This document shows, in pieces, positions 41,383 to 50,736 of a stretch of DNA of 64,000 nucleotides. The notes beneath the pieces are model-generated. The model saw only the letters and a program-made list of their open reading frames with translations. It was not told the DNA's origin and did not search any database. The position numbers and the translations under genes are program-made. Source of the stretch: Molanna angustata (taxonomy: Eukaryota; Arthropoda; Insecta; Trichoptera; Molannidae); the NCBI GenBank assembly GCA_963576475.1, contig OY754987.1:6996536-7060535 (forward strand), read 5' to 3'. The stretch's first letter is position 1. The number at the start of each line of letters is the position of its first letter.

Positions 41383-42000
41383 CATTTTTTTCAGTGTTAA
41401 CTTGTGATATTTTCAGTGCGGATTTTTATATTTTCGAATGTAAAATGTTTTTTTTTATTCCATAGGTATATCTTTTTTTATAATAACTTATATCATTATT
41501 ATTAATTCTTAAATTTATTATTTAAGTACCTATACCTAATTTTTTTTATTCTATATATTTTTACTATCAATATGTATTTTTATGTACCTATGTATGTAAA
41601 AGGCAATTTATGCCGTTTATAAATAAATAAATATATCAATTTGTCTGTTCCCAGAATGAAATTAAATAAAAAAAATTAAAAATTAACTCTGTACCTGTTC
41701 CATTCGTTGAATATAAAAATAACAATTTTTGTTATAAAACAAAAAAAAACACTTCACACAAAACACTTAATCAATTATAAATATCGTCTGTTTTTTTAAT
41801 TTTACTAAAACACATTATTAAACGGTTTAAAAGACATTTTATCAACTGTCAAGTTTTTTCAAAAACACACACAATGCCTAATTCGTTTTTTGGGTCTCAT
41901 AAAAAAAACACTTTTTTTAAAGTACGATTTTTTTTGTGTCAATAAAATACCAAAATGACGTTTAATATTTTATTATTTATTTTTTTAAGTTGGTATCATT
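41383..42000. other. AT-rich stretch with LINE-tail-like hairpin
   Basis: AAAGGCAATTTATGCCGTTT at 41599 followed by ATAAATAAATAAATA resembles a LINE 3' end (GGCA-ATTTA-TGCC hairpin); its reverse occurs at 58505-58545. The rest is T/A-rich without a call. Confidence 0.4.
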
Positions 42001-42470
42001 TGTCCGACGCTGATAGTGTGACTGACGTTAAAGTATAAGGGTCGCAATACAACCCTTAGTCGAGGGCGTCAACTAATTCGTGGACACACCCCCAGATGAG
42101 ACGAACGCTTATTTCTGTCTCGTTCCGCCGCCAAAACGACTTTCGTCCTCCCTGTCGTTCGCATCTGCAAACGGGGTGGTTTGTCCCTTTCGATTTTTTA
42201 TGGGGGATGAAACGGAATTGTACGTTTTTGGGGTTTGATTCTATCCGGCCCTGCTATCACGTCCGTGGCGTTATTATATTATGATTTGATTTTTATTTGT
42301 CGGCCGAAGAAGGTGTGTCGACTGGAATTTCGTTTATAATGTGTGAAAGTATTTGAAGCGAGGGTGTATTAGGGTAGTAGGCAAAGTGGGAGACATGATT
42401 TGAGTTTACGGAATGAAAATGTGTGACTGGATATTTTTTATCTTCAACTCATTTAAATTCTAAAGTTTTT
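42001..42470. other. GC-balanced unique block
   Basis: 42040-42280 has near-balanced composition (GTCGAGGGCGTCAACTAATT, CGTTCCGCCGCCAAAACGAC, CTGCTATCACGTCCGTGGCG). A 62-codon plus-strand frame (42096-42284) is open but has no recognisable motif. Could be host sequence. Confidence 0.35.
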
Positions 42471-43020
42471 TTTATTTATTCTTCTTCTACTAGACCTAGT
42501 TGGTCTGTTCTTCAGAAACTATTCCTCCTAGGACGACGAAGTCCAACTATCCTTCCACGTCTGGGTGATCTTCCGGGTAGGCGGCGGCCAGAAGGGATTT
42601 CATTCGCCGCTATATATAATGCAATTCTATCACTGTCCTTCCAATGCCTTCTTCTGGATCTACTCCACCGAACGATGTCCTCTATTCCACATGTTTTCCT
42701 TATTTGAACATTGCGAACGCGATCTAGGAGAGTTTTACCAGTGATTGACCTTAGAACCTTCATCTCCGTTGTCCTTAAGAGCCCGTTGGTTCGTACAGTG
42801 TCTGCTCGCGTTTCCACAGCATACGTCATGATCGGTCGCACGCATGTCTTATATATTCTGACTTTACTGTCAATACGCATGTGTTTATTCTTCCAGATAA
42901 TATTTTTCGAACGTCCAGATACGACAGAAGCTTTATTTACTTGTTCGCGGACTTCAGTGTACCTAATAGGTCGTTATGGCTGCAGATCTCTACTCCTAAA
43001 TATTTGAAACTCATTACTTT
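42471..43020 (-). mobile_element. RTE LINE, 3' third
   Basis: A 122-codon minus-strand frame ends at 42512: MRIDSKVRIYKTCVRPIMTY, AVETRADTVRTNGLLRTTEM, KVLRSITGKTLLDRVRNVQI, RKTCGIEDIVRWSRSRRRHW. Upstream, past one frameshift near 42970, YTEVREQVNKASVVSGRSKN and MSFKYLGVEI extend it to 43017. The YK..VRP.MTYA.ETR.DT....LLRTTEMK.LR.I.GKTL.DR.R pattern is the post-RT region of RTE elements. The RT core is absent. Confidence 0.75.
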
Positions 43021-44179
43021 TAATTATTTATTTTTATAAACAGTCAACAGCTATGTACATTTTTTTATATAAATAATTACATATGAATAGAGCCAATTAT
43101 AGACTATTATATATTATTAGGTAATTAATATTAAACACACGTGTATATACATATAATAATAAGAAAAAAATATTGCGAGGTTACAAAAGAACGAGAATAC
43201 ATGGCAAAGCCACATGATCACAGACAAGTGTTAACAAAGTGGAAATCGATTTTAAAATTAAATATATTTTATTATTTAATTAAATTTATAATATAATTAA
43301 ATAAAAAAAATACTGCGGTACAGAAGGCAAGGGAAAACCACTGAACTATCTTCTTATGATAATCTATGGAGCGAAAAGAAGAAGAAGAAGAAATTTATAA
43401 TACTTACGTATATAAAAAAATATAGAAAAAGATGCCCAGTAAGAAAAAACATAATATATCCCTTTAACAGAGTGCAAGCACTCGAGTGGAAAGGATACAT
43501 ATAAAAAAAAAGACACAAAATATTACCTACCTATTTACCTATACCTAGATAATTATTATCTATACAATAAGAAGTAAATATAATTTACGTATCAGTCAAA
43601 TTTAATAAGTTTAATTTATTCTTTAGGTATTATTCTTTTGAATTCATTATTTTTTATTTTATTTTATTTTTTATTTATTATGTAAACAGACAGTTACATT
43701 TACTTATTTTACTAACATACATAATATGACATGTGAACCAATTAAGTTAACAAATATTATCGTTATTATATTTACAAAAAGAAGTAGTTTTGAGGAAGGG
43801 AGTAGGAAAGTAGGAAAAGGGGAACACACGTACACCACCTAACCACGAAGCAGTAATCTAGAAATTGAACATTTAAATTATATTCAGTTGCCAGTCTCAA
43901 ATCTGTTCCAAGTTGATTGAACCACACCACCCCCATTGTACGTGTAGTAGTGTTGTGCAAAACTTGTATGAGTTAACGGGGTACACAATTCACCCACTAT
44001 ATTTTGTCAATTACTCGCCTCAAGTACAAAGGCATTAAACATTATTTTTCCACACATTCGATTTATTACGTTACATTTAGACATTGACAATGGCCGAGAC
44101 TCATCAGCGCAAACGTTTGATAGTAATAAATCGAATAAATCGAATACCGTATTATTTTTTTTAATTGTTTATTTTTTTA
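43021..44179. other. AT-rich stretch with RTE-like tail
   Basis: Mostly unassigned. At 43315-43395 TGCGGTACAGAAGGCAAGGG..GGAGCGAAAAGAAGAAG ends in an (AAG)n run like other RTE 3' ends. No supported frame. Confidence 0.35.
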
Positions 44180-44408
44180 ACTTTTTTTTTATATTGCTTC
44201 TCGGGTAACTAACAGGTAGGTACTATGTCAAATATTAATTTAACACGCACCCAATAACAAGTTGCCATATTCTGGAGACTTGCGGTATTAATCATCTCAC
44301 AGATCCAGACTGAAAACACAATTGAAAACTGTGTCTCCACCGGGAATCGAATCCGGGACCCTTGGATCAGCAGTCAGTTACCTTATCAACTGAGTCACGA
44401 AGGCCGAC
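44180..44408 (-). mobile_element. SINE-B, full length
   Basis: TTGCTTCTCGGGTAACTAAC (44199) to GAGTCACGAAGGCCGACAAC (44408) in reverse. Body matches 13925-14152 closely; B box reversed as CGGGAATCGAATCC. Confidence 0.85.
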
Positions 44409-44584
44409 AACTTAGTATATAATTGACGAGATTAGTTGTAGATTTTGCTTCCCGTACCAGAGCTGACCGATTCCTCTTTAGGCCAATTTTCAACTCGGTT
44501 TTTTTATATAGGTACATATAATTTACAACAATGTATAAAATTATGTATATACCAACATACATATTTACATATGTATCTAATCTA

Positions 44585-44680
44585 CTATCACGACATACGC
44601 GGATATCCATTCCCTTATAAAAGGATGCACGGCGCATGTGTGTATCCCCACACACTATTATCGTCACACCTAAAATATAT
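44585..44680 (-). mobile_element. Rep-C fragment
   Basis: ACTATCACGACATACGCGGA, CCTTATAAAAGGATGCACGG and CCACACACTATTATCGTCAC are the reversed 3' blocks of Rep-C; an internal segment is deleted. Confidence 0.6.
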
Positions 44681-44814
44681 ATTTGTCCTTCAGAACTATT
44701 TCATTTTTACTCTTCACAATAATGATTTCAATAATTCTATGCGTATTTCAACACAACATAATATCTGGTTTTACACTGGTTGAAATGTCCAGAACGAGTG
44801 GACTAAAAGGTGTG

Positions 44815-45075
44815 CCTCATAGTGTTTAAGGCTCTGAACGACTTGGCTCCACACTACATTCAAGAACTGTGCCAAAAGAATGTTCCATCAGGAAGGATCA
44901 TTAAGATCAGATGGATCACAGAGTACCAACTCTTCAAAATAATTGGACCGAGTCAATAAGGCGACTTTCTGTGATCGAGGTTTCAGTGTGAACGGGCCTT
45001 TAAAATGGAATAAATTTCTTTTTGACATACGTGGTGGTCAGAGCTTTGGCATCTTCGGTATACTTCGACATTTAT
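44815..45075 (+). mobile_element. CR1/L2-like LINE C-terminal remnant
   Basis: Reading across frameshifts: VFKALNDLAPHYIQELCQKN, LRSDGSQSTN, GDRGFSVNGPLKWNKFLF and DIRGGQSFGIFGILRHLL. VFK.LN.LAP.YI.EL and YGDR.FSV.gP.LWN.LP..IR are conserved at the end of CR1/L2-group proteins. Degraded, both ends truncated. Confidence 0.65.
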
Positions 45076-45474
45076 TAACTATATAGCCTTTTCAAATTTT
45101 CTACCTGTACAACGTAATCATTTTTTTACCTTTTACAAGTTCATAAAATGTTCCCACACTAGATGCAACAGGTAATAAATATACATTAACAATTCATTTC
45201 ACTCAATTATAGATAATTTGAAATAGATAAGAAATCTTTTTCTTCTTCAAATAGGTTCTCTAACTGTACCTAATTTCCACTTCAATAGTCACAGACAGAA
45301 ACTAATACATTTAGGGTGTCAGGAAAGATGGAGGGATGGATTTTTGAAGTATACCAACGTCCAATTTCTCTCCAGGATATTAACTATACTTTCCTTATGA
45401 GGTGGAAATATTTTTTTATACAAATTCACTATCTTTATTTATTTATTAGTACATACTTATTTGCACCCCGCGCA
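45076..45474. other. Unassigned stretch
   Basis: No supported feature; short frames without motifs. Confidence 0.4.
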
Positions 45475-45595
45475 AGAGGCCAATCGGTAATGTGTTTCCA
45501 GCCCCAATAACTGAGTGATATATTTTTATGAATTTCTCTCCTGCTGGAAATTGAACCCAGAACGTAAGCACAATCGTTAATGATAGGAGAAAATT
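45475..45595 (-). mobile_element. tRNA-like SINE fragment
   Basis: Reversed, it reads TTCTGGGTTCAATTTCCAGC (B-box-like GGTTCAATTTCC) then AGGAGAGAAATTCAT, also seen at 38633-38672. An A box is not clear. Confidence 0.3.
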
Positions 45596-45904
45596 AGGTA
45601 GATATATTTTTTGAAAAGAAACTCTAGAATTGTAGGAAAATAAATTTATATTTATGTAGACAAGAGTTGATTTCTTCTAAAACTTTCGAAATTCTATCAC
45701 GTTCCAGAAAATTTGATTTTTATTTTATTTTCACAAAATGGATGTATATATCTATATTATAAATTTGAATGTTTTTGGATTAAAAAAAATTTCTTCTTCT
45801 TCTTCTTATTCTTCATCGGGTATTAGGTCATTTTACCTATGAAGGTGGACTATCCTGGGAACCGTTCATCCGATTGCAATTAAACTTTGGTGAATTGTCG
45901 TGTG

Positions 45905-46400
45905 GATGGTTTCTGGATTAAAAAAAATCTTCTTCTGGGAGAAGAAGCTCCAACTGTCTTTCCATCTCTTCGCAGGTCTTCCAGGACAGTTTCTGGATTT
46001 AAACTTTTTTCTTCTTTTAAGGGCCTGAAGGGACGGGAGGTAGTTAAGGGCCTGAAGGGAGGGACGTACTGAGGGCTTGAAGGGACGGGTAGTATTGAAG
46101 GGAATGGAGGTACTTAAGGGTCTGAAGGGACGGGAGGTACTGAAGGGCCTGAAGGGAGGGACGTGCAGAGGGCTTGAAGGGACGGGTAGTACTGAAGGGA
46201 AAGGACGTACTGAGGTTTTAAAGGGACGGGTGGTACTGAAGGGACGGGAGGTAGGTACTGAAGGACCTGAAGGGACGGGATGCACTGAAGGGCCTGAAGG
46301 GACGGGAGGTACTGAAGGGCCTGAAGGGACGGGAGGTACTGAAGGGTTTGAAGCGACGGGAGGTACTGAAGTGCCTGAAGCGACGGGTGGTAATAAAGGA
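45905..46400. repeat. 27-bp GC-rich minisatellite next to an RTE trace
   Basis: From 46018 the unit CCTGAAGGGACGGGAGGTAC plus TGAAGGG repeats about 14 times with small variants (GGGTAGTACTGAAGGG, GGGAGGGACGTACTGAG). As 27 is a multiple of 3, both strands stay open (GTGGTEGPE and its antisense). 45935-45990 upstream reads, reversed, like the GRPAKRWKDSW end of RTE proteins, so the array grew inside a LINE copy. Confidence 0.8.
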
Positions 46401-46544
46401 CCATTTTCAATTATACCGGCAATACGAAGTTTGCCGGGGGTTCACTAGTAAAATATAAATAAAAATAAAAATTCTTGCAGACAGTGTTAATCTTCAAGGA
46501 AGAAAAAGTATAGGTTTAGTAATTTGATTAGGTACTAATTATTA

Positions 46545-47150
46545 GTGAATATTTTAGTTCTGCTTCTTCGTGGTCACAAGCTTCCCGGATTGGTTTACAC
46601 CGCACACTCCATCTCTCCACATATCTCTGTTGTCCGCCAGCCTCTTCATCTCTTGGTAGCTGCTACAGCGCACATCACTGATCACCTGGTCCATATAACT
46701 GTCTCTAGGGCGACCTCTATATATAGTGTATTCTTCATGGTTACAATCCTAAGATTGGTTTGCACCGCACACTCCATCTCTCCACATATCTCTGTTGTCC
46801 GCCAGCCTCTTCATCTCTTGGTAGCTGCTACAGCGCACATCACTGATCACCTGGTCCATATAACTGTCTCTAGGGCGACCTCTATATATAGTGTATTCTT
46901 CATGGTTACAATCCTAAGATTGGTTTGCACCGCACACTCCATCTCTCCACATATCTCTGTTGTCCGCCAGCCTCTTCATCTCTTAGTATCTGCTTCAGCG
47001 CATATCACCTGGTCATTTCTTCAGCGATTGTAACAAATAGACCTGGATGCCTGACGCTATGGCCTATCCATTTGTATCGTTGTTGGACAACTCTCTTTAG
47101 GAGTTGTCTCGTCTTTCGAGTCTTTCATCCTGGTTGTTCGATGTTTTAAG
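46545..47150 (-). mobile_element. RTE LINE 3' end with 165-bp tandem triplication
   Basis: Minus strand from 47150: QQRYKWIGHSVRHPGLFVTI, then units containing RGRPRDSYMDQVISDVRCSS, YQEMKRLADNRDMWRDGVCG and ANQS-stop with a short 3' UTR (GATTGTAACCATGAAGAATA). The unit repeats at 46590, 46755 and 46920 (ATTGGTTTRCACCGCACACT on the plus strand), period 165. Because 165 is 55 codons, the antisense strand stays open for 162 codons. RTE assignment rests on GRPRxxYxDQ..SD....SYQE.K.LA.DR..WR. Confidence 0.75.
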
Positions 47151-47214
47151 TGAATGGAATATGTGAAGAAAAAAAAGGAAACAAATCATATGATTGCAGA
47201 GTAGCCATAGCAAT

Positions 47215-47275
47215 TTTAAACTAGTACTGCCTCAGAACAGACTATGTCTAGCGAGGCAGTAAAATTTCCAAATGT
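47215..47275 (+). mobile_element. LINE-K 3'-end hairpin
   Basis: ACTGCCTC (47226-47233) pairs with GAGGCAGT (47253-47260) around AGAACAGACTATGTCTAGC; followed by AAAATTTCC and an A-run. Confidence 0.6.
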
Positions 47276-47351
47276 GTGAAAAAAAATAATTATTGTAAAA
47301 CTGTAATTAGGTATAAATTCAATGGTATTTTGTTCCTTTGTAATATTTATA

Positions 47352-48300
47352 GGCCCGAGATATCAGTTGGCCCTTAAATCGTTGGATTTGGTAATCCAAG
47401 TTAAAAGTTTAGGGAAGATTAAATTTCATTCGCGTATTTCAGTGCATAATGAAACGTCAGTTACGTAATCTTCAACTATAGATATATTTTACGTTTTTCT
47501 ATGGTTATTGTCTATAACGCATCTGTCAAAATTCAAAAATTGTAATAACCTTAAATGATACGAGACGCGAAGCTGTGACTAAATATTATTTTATTATTAT
47601 AACAACACATTATTTTATTTGTTTCATTACACAGCATGTTACTTTTTCAATTTTTTATACCGATCGATGTTTTTTTTTAATTAAAATCAAACATTGTAGT
47701 GAAAAAATGTCATTGAATATGTACTACGTACGTACTTCAATGCAAAATGTATGTACATTTTACAGATGGATATGGAACTAAGTGATAATGGTAAAATAGT
47801 GTCTTATGTAGAAAATTTAAGAATACACATTATATTTATAGAAACAGAATGGATCAATTTAAAAAGTGGGATGAAAAAACATCGCAAAAATAAAGTTACG
47901 TGCCTGACGTTTCATTATGGCTGACAGTTTATTTCGTTTGTTGTCAGGCAATACATTATAATTATGTAAAAAAGAAAACATTAAATACATGAACCACTTC
48001 TATATCAAGTCTTTTATTTTAAAAACATAAATAAATCATGATTATAATTATTATGCATAGTTATTTGTAGTATAAAATGAAATAAAACATTAAAGCGTGC
48101 GGCGATTAGTACGCCACCTGGCGAAAAAGACTAGAAACAATACTTAACTCAAGATTAAGACACGCGATCCGCCAGAAACGTTGAGTTAAATATTTGTCGT
48201 TTAGTGACGTAGGTATTTAAGGGAAGATTAGGTACTGAAATACGCAATATTTTTGTTAAACTTGAGTTAAACTCCTAAGGGCCGACTGAAATACTGGGCC
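47352..48300. mobile_element. MITE-M, GGCCC-ended, copy 2
   Basis: 949 bp with TIRs GGCCCGAGATATCAGTTGG at the left and GGCCCAGTATTTCAGTCGG (reversed) at the right, flanked by ATA on both sides (47349-47351, 48301-48303). Inner inverted pair TGCATAATGAAACGTCAG (47447) and CTGACGTTTCATTATGGC (47902). GGGCC-type TIRs and 3-bp duplication suggest PIF/Harbinger. No transposase frame. Confidence 0.6.
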
Positions 48301-48391
48301 ATACTGTTGGAAATATATTATTCATTCATTCATTCATTCATATCTAAATTTTATTCCATATCCAAATTTCACTAACATACATTCAAAACTA

Positions 48392-48439
48392 TTTTTTTTT
48401 TTATAAAAAAATGAATATGTCCTTGTTAAGCAAGTACAT
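48392..48439 (-). mobile_element. SINE-A 3' part (split by LINE)
   Basis: Reversed AAAAAAATGAATATGTCC, TTGTTAAGCAAGTACAT is the SINE-A tail. Its head lies at 50607-50736 on the other side of the R1-clade LINE. Confidence 0.75.
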
Positions 48440-50606
48440 TGAGAGTTGGCCCACCACCACCCAGACTCGCTTTAGGAGATGAAGTCTCCTATTCGAGTCC
48501 ACTGAATACGCCAGCAAAAGGCGCACTTAAAAAGTGTGCCGCGTATAGGTGCGTGAGGGTGACCTTTAGGTTGCTCAAGAGCAGCCCGCAGGTCACACGA
48601 CACATGCATCCTTTCGGTCACCAGAAGGGCGACCTCCAGGATGCACACACCCCAAGATCAGTTTACCCTCAAAGCCCCACAATTATTTTTTTTTTTTTCA
48701 TTTATTACCCCAATTTATAAAAAGAAATACAACAACGGAATACAATAAAATAGAGTTACAACCAATAATAGTAAATAGACATGAAATACAATAAGAACAA
48801 CCGATCAAAAGAAAACTCAACAAATACGTAGAAACAGAAGAAATGAATAGATGTGTCAAAATATATTAAATGAGACACACACAGTCAAAGCGCAGACAGA
48901 TGCAGGGTCAGAGGGCAAACATACGGACACCACTACGTCCCAGGGAGGGACAGACAACACAAGCACACTTGAGTTTCGCTCCGATCCACATTCACAACTG
49001 GGAAAGGAAAGACTCCTCGGAAGGCTCCACGCCAACTCCTCTAAGCAATTCCCACCTCTCTTTCCAACTATGCACGAATTCCCGGAAAGCCGCAAAGCTT
49101 TGACGGGAACGCAGAAACTCCGTCATGCTTACCGGTCTAGATGTATTCATCAACGCATTTAGCATCCTATCTCTCTCCAAACTGAGACACTCGCAATACC
49201 ACAGGATATGCATCACATCCTGGGCCCCACCACCACAAACACACCACGGGTCCTCGGCCAGGCCAAACTGGAAAAGCTTGGCTTTAAACTCTCCGTGACC
49301 CGTGACCATCTGAACAACGGCTGGGTCCAGTCTAAGATGCCCCATACTGAGGCGATCAGTCACATCGGGCAGAAAGAGGTGGGTCAGTCGACCCTTCGGT
49401 GACCTGTCCCACCTCTCCTGCCAGACCTGCAAAGATCTAGCTCTACACGCAGCCATACGCTCACGGAAGTCCCTGCTACTAGCAAAAATGTCGACGCGCT
49501 GACCCAAATGGACGGCGGAGAGACCCCTCCTAAGACGACCCCTAACGGCCGCCTCCCTGATCTCTAGATCAGCAGGCAGCATACCAGCCAAGACAGGCAG
49601 AGCATCAGTCGACACGGTCTTATATGCACCAACAATACTGTACAGCCTAGGGCCACAGCCTCTCGCCTTCAACTTGACCAAGATCATCGGCCACCAGGCG
49701 TTGTCAAAAGCACCCGAAATGTCGATGAAGACCCCAATAACGTATTTTTCGGTCCTTTCATTCTTCCAGTCATACGCACGAAGGATAGCATCCTCAGTAG
49801 AACAACCGCGCACGAATCCAAACTGCAAATCCGACGGAGGAGAGAGACTCTCCTCAAGCCTATCGCGGATGACCACCTCAAGGACCTTCCCCAGCACCGG
49901 CAGCAAAGTAATCGGCCTGTAGGCACCAGGATCCGACCTCGACTTACCATTGCCCTTGGGAATGATCCTGAGGACACCATGCTTCCAATCATTCGGAAAA
50001 ACACCTTCATTCAAGCATTTCTCAATCACGGTGACGAACACATTTTTCACAGCAGCCCAAACTTGCTTAATAATAGGACCCGTGATCCTGTCTATCCCCG
50101 GAGCCTTAGACGGGCCAAGGTTCCTCACAACAACCTCAAGTCTCGCCTCAAGCCAATCCCTACAGACGGCCGAATCGACGCCCACGACCGAAGGGGGAAG
50201 GTCGGCCAAGGCCCTGACCTTTCCATGGTGTGGGCTCCGATCCGGAGAGTCATCTGGAACTAGTCTATTCAGCAGAGCCTCGAGTGTGTCATGGATCCCC
50301 GTAGTGTGGCCCGAGTCTGTCAGCACTGTCGACAAGAATGTGTCCGAGCCAGCAGATTTACCACCCTTCGAGAGAAACCCAACCACCTCCCACGGGTCAG
50401 CACGACCGACCTCGGTCACCCAATCGCGCCAATGCTGGGTCTTGGCTCGCAACAGCGCAGAGTGGTACACCCTCCTAGCCTCGACCATCATGGATCTCGC
50501 TCTCTCAACGTTGGCGGAGCCATAAGAGTCACTATTCTTCTTAACCTTACCGAACTCTCTAGTTTCCCTCTTGAATGAAGACCTCAAACCAGAGAGTTCA
50601 AACCAT
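48440..50606 (-). mobile_element. R1-clade LINE, 5'-truncated, inserted in SINE-A
   Basis: 2167-bp GC-rich insertion between the two parts of a SINE-A. From 50606 to 48992 it is coding (next entry). The 3' UTR runs to an A13 tract at 48687-48699 (T-run on the plus strand), and then another GC-rich block to 48440 containing GTGGACTCGAATAGGAGACT and AAGCGAGTCTGGGTGGTGG (minus strand). The internal poly(A) means the unit is composite, or that the A-run is not its end. About 13 bp of SINE consensus is missing at the site, so the insertion made a small deletion rather than a duplication. Confidence 0.75.
48992..50605 (-). CDS. R1-clade reverse transcriptase ORF with in-frame deletion
   Basis: An open frame of 531 codons from the first internal ATG (50587) continues upstream to about 50605 (RERWFELSGL). 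Seen in order (numbering from that ATG): a KAPGIDRI start of the RT domain (161-168), IPKGNGK (209-215), AYRPITLLPVLGK (222-234), QFGFVRGCSTEDAI (255-268) and FIDISGAFDNAWW (287-299, first catalytic Asp). At about residue 322 the protein jumps to KTVSTDALPVLAGMLPADLE, the region normally well after the YADD motif, so roughly 200 or more residues including GCPQGS and YADD are missing without a frameshift. The C-terminal C-x-C-x8-H-x4-C knuckle (449-465) and tail are intact to the stop at 48992-48994. R1-type endonuclease is absent (5' truncation). It cannot be an active polymerase. GC near 55-60% contrasts with the roughly 30% surroundings. Confidence 0.8.
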   Translation of the reverse strand, partial: WFELSGLRSSFKRETREFGKVKKNSDSYGSANVERARSMMVEARRVYHSALLRAKTQHWRDWVTEVGRADPWEVVGFLSKGGKSAGSDTFLSTVLTDSGHTTGIHDTLEALLNRLVPDDSPDRSPHHGKVRALADLPPSVVGVDSAVCRDWLEARLEVVVRNLGPSKAPGIDRITGPIIKQVWAAVKNVFVTVIEKCLNEGVFPNDWKHGVLRIIPKGNGKSRSDPGAYRPITLLPVLGKVLEVVIRDRLEESLSPPSDLQFGFVRGCSTEDAILRAYDWKNERTEKYVIGVFIDISGAFDNAWWPMILVKLKARGCGPRLYSIVGAYKTVSTDALPVLAGMLPADLEIREAAVRGRLRRGLSAVHLGQRVDIFASSRDFRERMAACRARSLQVWQERWDRSPKGRLTHLFLPDVTDRLSMGHLRLDPAVVQMVTGHGEFKAKLFQFGLAEDPWCVCGGGAQDVMHILWYCECLSLERDRMLNALMNTSRPVSMTEFLRSRQSFAAFREFVHSWKERWELLRGVGVEPSEESFLSQL

Positions 50607-50736
50607 CGTTCCCTTAAATAAGCAAATAAATACTTGTGCTATAGGTGAACGACATCGGTCGAGGCAGGATTCGAACTCGCGATCACTGGATTACTAGCCC
50701 AGCGCGCTAACCGCTCTGACATCGACCCATCTAACT
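50607..50736 (-). mobile_element. SINE-A 5' part (split by LINE)
   Basis: Reversed head GCTAACCGCTCTGACATCGA and GATTCGAACTCGCGATCAC with body CTATAGGTGAACGACATCGG, AAATACTTGTGC and CGTTCCCTTAAATAAGC. Boxes mostly intact. Its continuation is at 48392-48439. Confidence 0.8.

Noticed and set aside
46077..46448. 123-codon plus-strand and 139-codon minus-strand frames
   Set aside because: By-products of a 27-bp minisatellite; neither has a non-repetitive domain.
46545..47033. 162-codon plus-strand frame with internal repeats
   Set aside because: Antisense of a triplicated RTE 3' end; openness follows from the 165-bp period.
49950..50525. 191-codon plus-strand frame
   Set aside because: Shadow of the R1-clade RT frame on the opposite strand.
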